64,000 nt of DNA from Oasisia sp. SBJ-2009 (lineage: Eukaryota; Annelida; Polychaeta; Sabellida; Siboglinidae), in assembly GCA_964017155.1 (NCBI GenBank), contig OZ024861.1, positions 46,465,513-46,529,512 of the forward strand, read 5' to 3'. The position numbers were made by a program, and so were the translations under genes. The number at the start of each line of letters is the position of its first letter. Position 1 is the first letter of the stretch. The notes beneath the pieces are model-generated. The model was not told the origin of the DNA. It saw only the letters and a list, made by a program, of their open reading frames with translations, and ran no database searches. Positions 43,771-57,100 of this stretch are shown piece by piece.

Positions 43771-44511
43771 CACGTTATGCCCAGTTTTTTAAATTTCCAC
43801 CTAGTAGAATATTAAAGCCATATGTATATATTACTCAAATCAACAGTCAAACTTCGACATCTACTAAATGTCTACGGGCCTATAGGGCAGGTCCTGGACT
43901 ATATAGCAGATAACTGGCTTCCACTGGCCACACCATACATCCAACAACTATATACCAATATATTATATATATATATATATATACCAATGTTGTCGATCCA
44001 TTCATAATAGCGAAGCTGTCCAAACCACAAGACTGTTTTTTTTGGGGTATGAGCTACATTTGACGCACGATACACCCATGCACCCAATGTGTGATCGACC
44101 ACTATTTCGTCGCCATAGGTGTCACAGCATTCACAGGCTGATTGTGTATGAAGCTAGCAATGGCGCTAAGTACTGACCTGTGACACACTGGACACATGCT
44201 ATGGTGCTCGTCGACATTCTATGAGCACCTGACTGCAAACAGTGGTGATAGTCTGGGATTGACTTCGCGATACATTGAAAATATAATGAGGATTCATCGA
44301 CGTTAGCTACTGTTTATCAACCTTTAGCACATTTTATGGACTTTTCAGCTATGAATTTAATATAGCTTTGAACATATGTTGGACATTTGATATAATTTTT
44401 TTTTTTTTATAATAATTTCAATCATTTACTTATTTATTTACACAATTATATATTTATTTACTTAAATATTTTACCCAACATTGTGGTCAGGATATAGAAT
44501 ACATGGGAAAC

Positions 44512-45050
44512 ATGCAGGTGTGTACTAGGACATGCAGGTGTGTACTAGGACATGCAGGTGTGTACTAGGACATGCAGGTGTGTACTAGGACATGTAGGTG
44601 TGTACTAGGACATGCAGGTGTACTAGGACATGTAGGCGTGTACTAGGACATGCAGGCATGTACTAGGACATGCAGGCGTCTACTAGGACATGCAGGTGTG
44701 TACTAGGACATGCAGGTGTGTACTAGGACATGCAGGTGTGTACTAGGACATGCAGGTGTGTACTAGGACATGCAGGTGTGTACTAGGAAATGCAGGTGTC
44801 TATTAGGACATGCAGGTGTGTACTAGGACATGCAGGTGTGTACTAGGACATGCAGGTGTGTACTAGGACATGCAGGTGTCTACTAGGACATGCAGGTGTC
44901 TACTAGGACATGCAGGTGTGTACTAGGACATGCAGGTGTGTACTAGGACATGCAGGTGTGTACTAGGACATGCAGGTGTGTACTAGGACATGCAGGTGTC
45001 TACTAGGACATGCAGGTGTCTACTAGGACATGCAGGTGTCTACTAGGATG
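44512..45050. repeat. 20-bp minisatellite
   Basis: About 27 copies of ACATGCAGGTGTGTACTAGG, with a few variants (CTACT, CGTG) and one 18-bp unit. Confidence 0.96.
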
Positions 45051-45404
45051 GCAAAACAACACAGCCACAGCATAAAATACTTCTGAAGACACACCTTTTT
45101 TTAGATTAGCGCTTCTGTGACATGATTATGTGGAATTTAATTACATGCACTTACCCATAAATTATACAATTTATAAAACATAATTATTACGCAAATAGTA
45201 TCATTATTAGCATTTTAATATTATAATTTTTATGATAGAGTGTATTCTTTTATTTTACTGTTTCATGTATAGGCTTATATTTATAATGTTTATATATATA
45301 TATATATATCTATATATATATATTTAATATTTATTTTAATAATAATTTATCATCCATATATCTATTTTAATAATACTTTATCATCCAATATTAGCTACTA
45401 TTTG

Positions 45405-45475
45405 TACATTTATGTAAAGCGCCTGAGAGGAATACTATTGATTTGGGCGCTATACAAATAAATTGTATTATTATT
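45405..45475 (+). mobile_element. Retroelement 3' terminus (GCGC...GCGC, ATT tail)
   Basis: TAAAGCGCCTGAGAGG then TTGGGCGCTATACAAATAAA and a TTATT tail, matching the 3' termini listed for 13375-13785. Confidence 0.6.
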
Positions 45476-45867
45476 TTTACTTACGATATTTCACTATTGG
45501 TTGTTCAAAGATGTCCTTTCCGCCTCTCACAATGCTACTAATCTTTGGATACTGTCCCCTAGTCAAGAAAAGTACAGTTAGGCTCATAAACATAATATTT
45601 ATATCTCCTGTTTTCAAACAAAATCCGAGTCTCCGCAGCATGCAGACACCATGGTATGAGTGCACGTGGTTTTTCTAGTTTTGCACAGTTACTTTTTTAA
45701 CTTTGTTTAAAAATATTGCAAGTTGTGTTTATCTTAAAAAATTATTTAACTCTGTACAGGATGGTGCTAAGTACACGTACATTTTACACAGAGGGCTTGT
45801 GACAGGATATTTTCAAATAGCACTCGCTCTAAAACTTCCAATATAAAGCCAGATGAAATAGTATGTC

Positions 45868-46123
45868 TAAAACACACACACACGCACGCACACACCACAC
45901 ACACACACAGGCACACACACACACAAGCATACACACACACAGGCACACACACACACAGGCACACACACGCACACAGGCACACACAAGCATACACACACAC
46001 AGGCACACACACACACAGGCACACACACACACAGGCACACACACGCACACAGGCACACACGCACACACACACACACACACACACAGGCACACATACACAG
46101 GCACACACACACAGGCACGCACA

Positions 46124-46178
<55 letters not shown>
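45868..46178. repeat. Irregular CA-rich repeat (GGCACACACACGCA units)
   Basis: CA runs punctuated by GG and CG in units of 14-22 bp, ending in (GCAC)n at about 46115-46165. Confidence 0.95.
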
Positions 46179-46180
<2 letters not shown>

Positions 46181-46424
46181 ACTGTGTAGAGATCTTCGAC
46201 TTTCACAGTAAACTTGTGCACATGAATAACTAACCAAACCACCCCTTATAGAGAGAGATCTGTCACTTACCAGACACATATCTTCCTCTCACCCTTTCAG
46301 AGATCTGTAATTCACCAAACAGGATTGCATAGAGAACTACGGCTTACTAAAAAGAGACCTTGTAGAAGTCGCACTCACTACCCATGGGTAAGTACGAGAC
46401 AATGTGTGGAAGTCTTTGACCTAC

Positions 46425-49400
46425 CAGAGTGGGACCTTGTACAGGTCCATGTAACTCATGCTGAACATCTCTGCAGCATTCGGTCCAGCCAACAACTCTA
46501 GATGTAGTCTGCAAAGAGTGAACCATTCTACTTCCATTCAAATCACATTTGATTTTCTAACTTTTTTTTTTTAAATGTAGGTACATTACATGTTATTTAT
46601 TTATCTGATCATTCTTGAATTATGATATTTGCAGAATTATCGATCACCGTGTCTGGCTCGCGGAATAACAAATGTATGGCGCACAGAGAATTAGAAAATT
46701 AGTCAACAGAAAGTCTCATATATAGCTTCTGCAAGGATCCTGGGATTGTGTTGTTGTCTGTTGTACACAGGTGGGATCTTGTTTTTCTGATTCTGATTTT
46801 GTTTAGTGCAAAACCCCAACGGGGGCATAACGCACTAGTATGGATAGTTTGTTTTAGGATGGCTGGCTTTGTGTTATCTGGAAGTGGAATAAGAGTGTTT
46901 GTGCATGGGAATATGGGATTAGGGTGGGGTGGATGAAAAAAGTATAGGCCAGTGATGGGGGAGGGTGGGGGTGTGGAGGGGGACAGGGATGGTGGTGGTG
47001 TGTGTTGTCTATTGGAGGTGCCTGAAGGGTGCAGTTGTCAGGTTAATATCCTGCAATGCACCCTTGAAGGTGTCCAGGTTATTGGGGATAAATGCATTAG
47101 GTGGAAGTGTGTTCCACTGTGCTATTGTTCGGGGAAAGAAGCTGTATTTGTCGTTGTGGGAGGTGGATATTTGTGTGGGTGGTTGGATCTTGTTTGGCTG
47201 TGTCCGGGCTTGAGGTACTGTAGACAAAAAATTTAAGAACCGCGGATCTAATTAAGGGACGAAGACATGCATGATATTGATATGCTAGAAAGAGTACAAA
47301 GGAGAGCAACAAAAATGATACCAAAACTCAGGAATATTAGTTATGAAATGCGTCTAAAAGAATGTGGTCTAACAACACTAGAAACCAGAAGATTGAGAGG
47401 AGATCAGATTGAGGTTTATAAAATGAATGGGTATGAAAATATTGACAGAAATATTTTTTTCGCAGCCAAGGAAGAGAGAAGGACTAGAGGACATGGAGTT
47501 ACATTAGCAAAGAAGCAGCGTAGACTAGATATTAGACAATTTTCATTTTCACAAAGAATAGTAAACGATTGGAACAGATTATCAGCTGATTGTGTTGGTG
47601 CTAGTATATTGTTAATATATTTAAAAATAAAATCGACATATACCTAAGATGGGCGGGGTATACTTAGACAGATAGGTTGGACTCTCGATAAGCCAAACGG
47701 CTTCCTTGTCCACCTGCCATCTAGAGTTGAATCTCTAAGTGGCAATCTTGTTAAATCTTGTATGAGTACTCACTGGAGAGCAATCTTGTGATACAGCTCC
47801 ATGATGTGGTCGTCCTTTCTCTGTGGCTCTCTCAGCAGCCACGGCTGCAGGTAGTGAGTGTCCAATCTCTCAGCGATCACCTGCAGTCACACGTGACCGC
47901 ACGCAGTCATGCATGATCGAAGACCGTCACACATGACTGAACATGGTTACACATGACAGACCATACTCACACATGACCTAACACAATCACATAAAATGAC
48001 TTCACATGGTCACACATGATTAAACATCATGATACATCACAACTACACACATTCACCAATTACTTCACGCATGGGTTCACATAATTACATAACTTCACAG
48101 TCACGTGTGCATTATCTTACAGTCACTCAATCTGTAGGGAGAGGGAATATAACGTCACATTTTTACACAGTCACATATGATTTCCCAGTTAGATGATTCT
48201 TCATAGACAATTACAATCTAGACAATTCAGAGAAACTCAACTGCTGTATGCTTTTAGCTACCAACCCGAAACGAATTTGTGCCATAATGACCTATGATGA
48301 CCTCCATTCCAGCCATCACATGGTCAGTCATCTGCAATAAAGAGTACGTTGGTCATCTAATTAATTAGTGTTAATCACATCATATAATAAAATTATATAC
48401 ATTGATGGGCAGAGCTATGCAATGTTAGTTCCTTGCGGAAAGTGCAGTGTTATTCTGAGTCAAACATTGACAAACTTCTTTCCTGTTTCCATAAGTTCTT
48501 AGGTTGTTTCCTCCAAACAGCCCAAACTTGGGCTAATGCAGGAGTTCTTCTCTCGAATTAGTAAGTATTCAAAACTTGGGTAGTTTTGTTCAACCGACAA
48601 TGCCTGTTTTTTAAAAGACACAGCAAGCTCTTGGTAGCTTCTATCTGGTGTTATGACAGGCTATTAAGTAAGAATCCGACATGGAGGAAATGAAAAAACC
48701 TGTGGGCTTGGGCCCTAACATCTACATTGGCATTAATGCCAATTAGTAGATGAAGAAAGGAATATATGATATACATACGTGGTCATTGATCTCTTCGAAG
48801 ATACTGACGATTTTTGTGCTGTTTCGCTTAATGTGCAGCAGTCTCACCAGCGGCTTAATTGTGATGCCCTGGAACATGCATTGATATTGTCGCCATGGAA
48901 ACAAGAATGTTTATTAAAGATGCACTCTGACTTTTTTGTAATTTTTCAACTTTTCTCTCCGTGACCCTCCCCAAAGTTATGGGTGTACATTAACAGTTAA
49001 ATTGGTGAATTCAAAAAGGCCCCAACTCCATCAGATAAATTTTTGTAGTAGGACATCTTTTTCAGCATATGTAATTTCCACAATATGTTATATTAATCTA
49101 CGCCAAATTCCTTGTGTCACCAGGAATGATGTAGTGTCACCATGAAGCATGTCTGTCAGTGTATTTGGCAGTCACCTCTGGTAGTGTCAGTCAAACTTGT
49201 CCTGTCTATTTCCTATGACACTTTCTGCCTTCTTTATAATCTTAAAAGGATACTCCAGTCAGTGAGAGGTTCACAGTATTAACTTACATATTTATAATAT
49301 ATTGGTTGTGCCTAGTGCACAAAGTTCGTTAATAAACAATTAGTTATAGTTTAATGGTATCAAAAACATGCTATCTTAGATCAAGGACGCTGCCATCTTG

Positions 49401-50531
49401 AGACTTATGCACCAGTGACGTAAGCCAAATCGTTTACGTCACTGGCGCATTGTTGAAAAAGGCAAGGATTGGCGGAATCTTTGCAAAAATTTGTGATAGT
49501 GACGTAAGCAATCCACGACATAATGGATACATCAAATACCATTGGAGAGACGTAGGATGTTTGAACGTGCATGCACCAGTGACGCAAGCGGTTTACGTCA
49601 CTGGCGCATAAGTTTCAACATGGCGGCGCCCTGAATCCAACATGGAGTGTTACTGCCTTTGGCCAAAAAATGTATAGAAAACTATAGATTTTCTATAATT
49701 TTCTATAGAATTCTGTAGAATTCTATATAATTGTGCAGTTTTCTATAGAATTCTACAGAATTTTCTATAGATTTCGTGTCGCCTAAAGTTTTCTATATAA
49801 TTTTATAGATTTTTCTATTGTTTTCTAAAGAATTCTAGATTTTTCTATAGAAAACTATTGGAGAAAATCCTATAGAAAACTATAAGCAAAAATCCTATAG
49901 AATATTCTATAGAAAATTTAAAGTGTTTTTGCCAAGGGTGGTACGATTATACTATAATTAATTGTTTATTAATGATCTTTGTGCATAATTCCTATGAACA
50001 ACCAATATGTTATACGTATATATGTAAGTTAATAATGTGAACCTCTCTCTGACAGGAGAGCCCTTTAACCAGTCTGTCTCTAGTTATGCTGTTTTCAGAT
50101 ATTTCCACCCCGACAAACACAGCACATTAAGTACACTTGAAATGGCAGAAGTAAAAAACATTTGTAGAATCTGCGGACTGATGAGCGTAACTTTTTTAAC
50201 AGTTTAATCCAGTGTGTGCATTTTCTACCTGAATAAAGACAGTGAAGATGACGATCGCAAGTGTAGCTGTCTCAAACAACTGCTGGTGTGGGATCTTTGT
50301 CTTGTCGAGCATCGCCACCAATGAAAACGCCACGGCACCTCTCAACCCCCCGTACGCCTGCAACGGTGGAAGTCATGCCGTCTGCCTCTCCAATACAGTC
50401 AATATAATTCAATTTTACATATAATTCAATGGTAAATATAATTTTAATGACATTTTAGACCTCTTATAATATTTATTTGTTTACTAACTTAAAATAATAT
50501 TTTTAGAAGATAATTTATAATTTTAAAGGAC

Positions 50532-50576
<45 letters not shown>

Positions 50577-53500
50577 TATATATTTACTAGCTTAACACAA
50601 TTATTTTTAAATAGATAATCTATTATTTTAAAATATATTTGAGATGTTATTTATTTATTGATCAAAATAATATCTTTTTATCATTTTAAAGAACATATTA
50701 TGTACACTGTCTATTATATATTTATTTGCCATATTTCATTTTATTGTATATATAGGCACTATGTGAATCATTCCAATTTAACATGTAATGCACTTTGAAA
50801 ATGGCAATAAAGCTTTATTATTATTATTATTATTATTATACGCATACTCATTGAACAGCAGGTTATAAATCAGCAAGATTAACATTTGTGTAGAACTATC
50901 CTTGCAAAGTAGGAGTTATACATGTAATGATTGGACAAAACCAAAATTATTTGATTACACGAAATATCTGCCATGCATTCAAAACCAAAATAACCGCATA
51001 CATGTACATCTCAAATCTCAATGTGGGCAAATCCAAAATTATTTGATAACATGTATTATCAGCCATAACTGTTCAAAATAAAATCATTGGATAACGTAAT
51101 ATCAGCCATGACTGGTCAAAACCATAATTACAGGATAACAGGCTCAGCTTTTCCGGTTGACATTTCAAAGGTACCAAGATTGGTGCAACAAGCATTAATT
51201 TAATAATATTTAACAAGATTGCCACCTAGAGATTGAACTCTAGATGGCAGGTGGACTAGGAAGCCCTTTGGCTTATCGAGAGTCCAACTCCTATCTATCT
51301 AAGTATACCCCGCCTGTCTTAGGTATATGTCGATTTTATTTTTAAATATATTAACACTACTAGCTCCTACACAATCAGCTGATAATCTGTTCCATTCGTT
51401 TTCTGTTCTATGTGAAAACAAATTCTAATATCTAGTCTACACTGCTTCTTTGCTAATGTTACTCCATGTCATCTACCGGTAGTCCTTATCTCTTCCTTGA
51501 CAGAGAAAAACATATTTCTGTCATGCTTACATTTCAGTATGCCAATGGAATGAACTGATCTCTGGAATGTTGTATGCTTTAACACAAAATGTGTAAAATG
51601 GTACATATATAATGAAGAACCAACCATTATGAACTGTTCTTCAATGTTCACTGGTCGTATCCGCATCATTCTATTGGCGATGAACGTGAGAAAGTACACA
51701 ACTGCAAACAATACCCTGGTCATGTAATTAACAGATGAAGAAAGACGACCAAAATAATAATAATAGTTTATTTCTTATATAGCGCCCCATCCAAATAATT
51801 GTTTTGGGGCGCTTTACAATGATTCTTCCTAAAATAATGATACTAAAAATACATACTAATAACATAATAATAATAAATATATATAAATAATAATAATACT
51901 AAAACGTTAATACAATACTACTTTGATAAAATGAGGATATACTAATAAAACAAATATGATACTTTAAAATACAGACTTAAATTGGCACACAACTACACAC
52001 TATATAAAAAATGAATGAAGACCCAAAATTACACTTGTTAAAAGACCTAACTGGCCACATTTAAAGCTGTTTTACCACAACAAAAACCATGTAAACCAAA
52101 ATAACAAAATGCAATAACAATACAATAATTATAGTATCAGCCAGACAAACAGACAAGCTGGAATATGGTTTGTCTAAGTCCACTGTAGACTTTCATGGAA
52201 TACAGATTTTAGTAAACTATCGGGTAGTTTTTACTTGTTACATGGATTATTGAACCAATGGACCACTAGTTTGTACTGCAGCAGCTATTGCTACTGCTAT
52301 ACAAACTATAGTGGACCACTGGTTCGTTTTTACCACTGCTACTACCCTGGGGTATATTACAAAGTATTCTAAAATTGAAGTTCTTATATGTGTGACTGTC
52401 CAGCAAATTTATTTTGATCCATCATTATTCATTTTAGGCAGGTCCCACAGAATTACAGATGTTAAACGACTTAATTATTGAGCAATAAGTCTGAAGACTG
52501 ACAGTCTTACCGATGAATCTGACAAGGAGGCAAAGTCCAACGGCTGTGAAGATGAAACCAGAATGCCAGACTCTGTCCTTCTGAACCAGCGACAGACCCA
52601 GAAAGAGGAAGATGACAGAGTCACAAGTGGAACTGGAACACACAGCAAATGTTGTCAAGATGAATTTCCCAAAGCCAAAGGAATTAATGAACAAATTAAT
52701 GAAATATATCATGTACACACGTGAACATTTCAAACAGATAACCACTGATGTAGGAATACTTATAAAATCATGTTTCTCCTTTTGGCAAACATTTTTAGCA
52801 TTACTTTTTACATGTTAAATGTTATAAATAATACAAATGTGGCTATTATGTTTTTAGCACTTGGAACTGGTATATTTATTGTGACATGCGGCAGCTCAGT
52901 GGTTAGTTTCGGGTTTTCAGCCAAGAGAACCAGGGTTTGAATCGTGTGCTGCCGTGTCAAGTTAATTCATTCTACATTGCTCCAGTACACTCAGCTGTGT
53001 ATTTGTTTATGAGTAGTGTTTGTGCATTAATTGCAGCATGGCTGAATGGTTCACAGAGAAGTCAAGATGATATCCGACTGAAAAGGTCTTTGAGCAGTCC
53101 TGAGGACTAAATACTACATGATATATGAACTTTACTTTGATTATGAAACTGTGCATTGTGAAATAAAATCGGCTAACTATAATTTTTTTAAAGTGAGGTT
53201 GTTTTGTTTTTTGTTCTGTACACTGTCACATTTATTGCCATTTTCAACATGCATTACATGTTAAATTGGAATGTAGACTGGCGTTGACTCACATAGTGCC
53301 TATATACAGTATACAATAAAATGAAATATGGCATATAAATATATAATTTACAGTATACATAATATGTTCTTTAAAATAAAAAAATACATTACTTTGATCT
53401 AATAAATAAATAACATATCTCAGATACATTTTTAAATAATAGATTATCTATTTAAAATCATTTTGTTAATCTAGTTAATAAATATACATAAAATGTCTTT

Positions 53501-54071
53501 TAATTTTTATTATCTTCTAAAAATATTATTTTAAGTTAGTAAACAAATAAATAAATATTATATTTACAATTGAATTATATGTAAAATTGATATATTTTTA
53601 TTAACAATTATATTAACAATTATGTTTAAAATTCAATCAGTGATCTCAAAAGGAGGACACTGTTAATTGGATCAGGGGTGTAGACGGAAATCCTGATATA
53701 TACCGGCAGATAGATGTGGTCTTATAAATTCAAATTCATAAATAAATTCCAGTAAGGTTTCATGTGTGTCGCAATGGTTCATATCGCCACCTAATCATGC
53801 CAATAAATGATGTTTTACCTCATCATCTTGCTGAACACCTTGATGGTGGTGTACGACTTGTTGGAGATGTTGTGAAAGGCGTACTCGGCCTGCACCAGTC
53901 CACACCCAATGATGCTGCAAGAAGACGAGCTAAATTCAACGCTCACCACAGGGCTGATTTCAGATTCCGTGGCATTAATATTGAGATGGCTATAAGAAAT
54001 TATTTCTCTTTGCAGTCATCGAGAATTGAATCAAACCAAATCACATAAAACACGATAAGTATACATTTATA

Positions 54072-54104
<33 letters not shown>

Positions 54105-57100
54105 GCTAAAATTAGCTAGCAATAATAGATCATTTAAAACATTAAAATATTTTATCTATACAGCTGTGTACATATTTGATGAAACAGTATTACAAAATAA
54201 ATAATTTCAGAATATATATAAATAATATATAAAATATAATATAAAAATATAAAAAAAATTATTTAAACATTAATTAATATGCATAACATTTCTAATTTAC
54301 TGAATTACTATATTTTATTTGTACATATGTGATTCGTATAATATAAATTATATATAAATATACATATATATTGTAAAGGTGTAGAATTGTGATAAAGGTG
54401 TAGAATTATACTATAGTGGTACAGGCTGCCATCCCAAAGGGCTAGAGCGCCTTTTATTACATTCTGGTTACTGTAACCTCCTGGTAGGGAAGCTTTGAGG
54501 ATGTGGGAGTAGCACGTCATTTGTCGGGCCATGTGAGAGTAGCATGTCATCTGTCGGGCCATGTGGGAGTAGCACGTCATCTGTTGGGCCATGTGGGAGT
54601 AGCACGTCATCTGTCGGGCCATGTGGGAGTAGCGCGTCATCTGTCGGGCCATGTGGGAGTAGCACGTCATCTGTCGGGCCATGTGGGAGTAGCGCGTCAT
54701 CTGTCGGGCCATGTGGGAGTAGCGCGTCATCTGTCGGGCCATGTGGGAGTAGCACGTCATCTGTCGGGCCATGTGGGAGTAGCACGTCATCTGTCGGGCC
54801 ATGTGGGAGTAGCACGTCATCTGTTTGGCCATGTAGGAGTAGCGCGTCATCTGTTGGGCCATGTGGGAGTAGCGCGTCATCTGTTGGGCCATGTGGGAGT
54901 AGTGCGTCATCTGTCGGGCCATGTGGGAGTAGTGTGTCATCTGTTGGGCCATGTAGGAGTAGCGCGTCATCTGTTGGGCCATGTGGGAGTAGTGTGTCAT
55001 CTGTTGGGCCATGTAGGAGTAGCGCGTCATCTGTTGGGCCATGTGGGAGTAGCGCGTCAGCTGTTGGGCCATGTGGGAGTAGCGCGTCATCTGTCGGGCC
55101 ATGTGGGGGTGGCGCATCATCTGTTGGGCCATGTGGGAGTAGTGTGTCATCTGTTGGGCCATGTGGGGGTAGCGCGTCATCTGTCGGGCCATGTGGGAGT
55201 AGCACGTTATCTGTCGGGCCATGTGGGAGTAGCACGTCATCTGTTGGGCCATGTGGGAGTAGCACGTCATCTGTCAGGCCATGTGGGAGTAGCACATCAT
55301 CTGTTTGGCCATGTGGGAGTAGCACGTCATCTGTTTGGCCATGTGGGAGTAGTGTGTCATCTGTTGGGCCATGTGGGGGTAGCGCGTCATCTGTCGGGCC
55401 ATGTGGGAGTAGCACGTCATCTGTGGGGCCATGTGGGAGTAGCGCGTCATCTGTCGGGCCATGTGGGAGTAGCGCGTCATCTGTTTGGCCATGTGGGAGT
55501 AGCACGTCATCTGTTTGGCCATGTGGGAGTAGCGCGTCATCTGTTTGGCCATGTGGGAGTAGCGCGTCATCTGTTGGGCCATGTGGGAGTAGCGCGTCAT
55601 CTGTTGGGCCATGTGGGAGTAGCACGTCATCTGTTAGGCCATGTGGGAGTAGCGCGTCACCTGTTGGGCCATGTGGGAGTAGCACGTCATCTGTTAGGCC
55701 ATGTGGGAGTAGCACGTCATCTGTTGGGCCATGTGGGAGTAGCACGTCATCTGTTAGGCCATGTGGGAGTAGCGCGTCATCTGTTGGGCCATGTGGGAGT
55801 AGCACGTCATCTGTTAGGCCATGTGGGAGTAGCGCGTCATCTGTTGGGCCATGTGGGAGTAGCGCGTCATCTGTTGGGCCATGTGGGAGTAGCGCGTCAT
55901 CTGTCGGGCCTAGCTTTAAAACACCGGCCTGCGGCTGAACCATGCAGATGGACAGCAGACGTGGAGAGCGACCGGTCACTTAATTGTGTCGGCGTTGTCG
56001 CAAAGGAGAGCTTGTAGGGAGAACCACTAGGGGTCAGTTATACCAATAAACATTCTCACATTGTCAGTGTGTTGAGTTTGGTGTTCAACATCACGACCCC
56101 TTACAATTATAGCATGAATATATTGCCTCTAATGAAACATGAAGGTTCTGACCGCTGCAGGTCTAAAGCAATGTACAATCCAAGATCTGAGTGACAGGTA
56201 GATTAATTATGTCCTCAGTAACACTGACCACTTATTAATGTTAACTAGTTTTGTATTTTAACCAGTTACACTGTATAAGAAGTTATTCAATTCTTTATGA
56301 AACGTTAACTAGTTTTAAGAAACTTTAACCAATTTTAATAAGTATGCCATCTAAGGCAACAAACTGCAAGTGGCTGGTGGTTTATAAGTGCAGTTATGAA
56401 TCAACTTAGAGTGTGTAGGACCCACATCATTTTATGTTTGAAATAAGTACTTTTGTCTTGTTATTCTAGCTGTGTAAATCTGTGTAATGTATCCTTTTGG
56501 TTAATTGCTCTGTGACTCAGTGCTGGTTTCTCCTACCTGATAATTCCTGAGAAATGAAAGAGTTCGGCCACGAGATATGACGTGTAGGCAAACACGAAGA
56601 TTGTGAGCGGCTCCACGACTGAAAATATCACACATTTACTCATAATTCACCTGTATCGGCTATACAACTAAAAACGACATCACATATTTACCCATAATGC
56701 ACCTGTATAACCTACACGACTAAAAACAACATCACATATTTACCCACAATGCACCTGTATCGGCCACACGACTAAAAACAACATCACATATTTACCCATA
56801 ATGCACCGGTATCGGCTACATGACTGAAAACAACATCTCACATTTACCCATAATGCAGTTGTATGCAACATACGCATGGTAAAGGTCGAGAGATTGGAAC
56901 AAACACCTATAAATAATAAGGTCATAATTTTGTATAATTATGATAACAATTCCTCAGTTATATTACTTCTTTCATGGCACAAATTAAATGCCACTGATTT
57001 TGAAACTGTCTTTTTGCTGACTCTACGATCCCAATAGTACAGTCAGAAGGTTAATTCAAAAACAGCGAACACACAGCTATTATTATTGTTGTATTGAAAA

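Noticed and set aside
43479..43913. Short frames over AAAATGGC repeats
   Set aside because: They lie on diverged tandem repeats and the frames are not conserved between copies.
54308..56017. Open frames of about 320-504 codons on both strands
   Set aside because: All arise from the 30-bp minisatellite. No start context, no splice logic and no known domain; frames exist on both strands equally.
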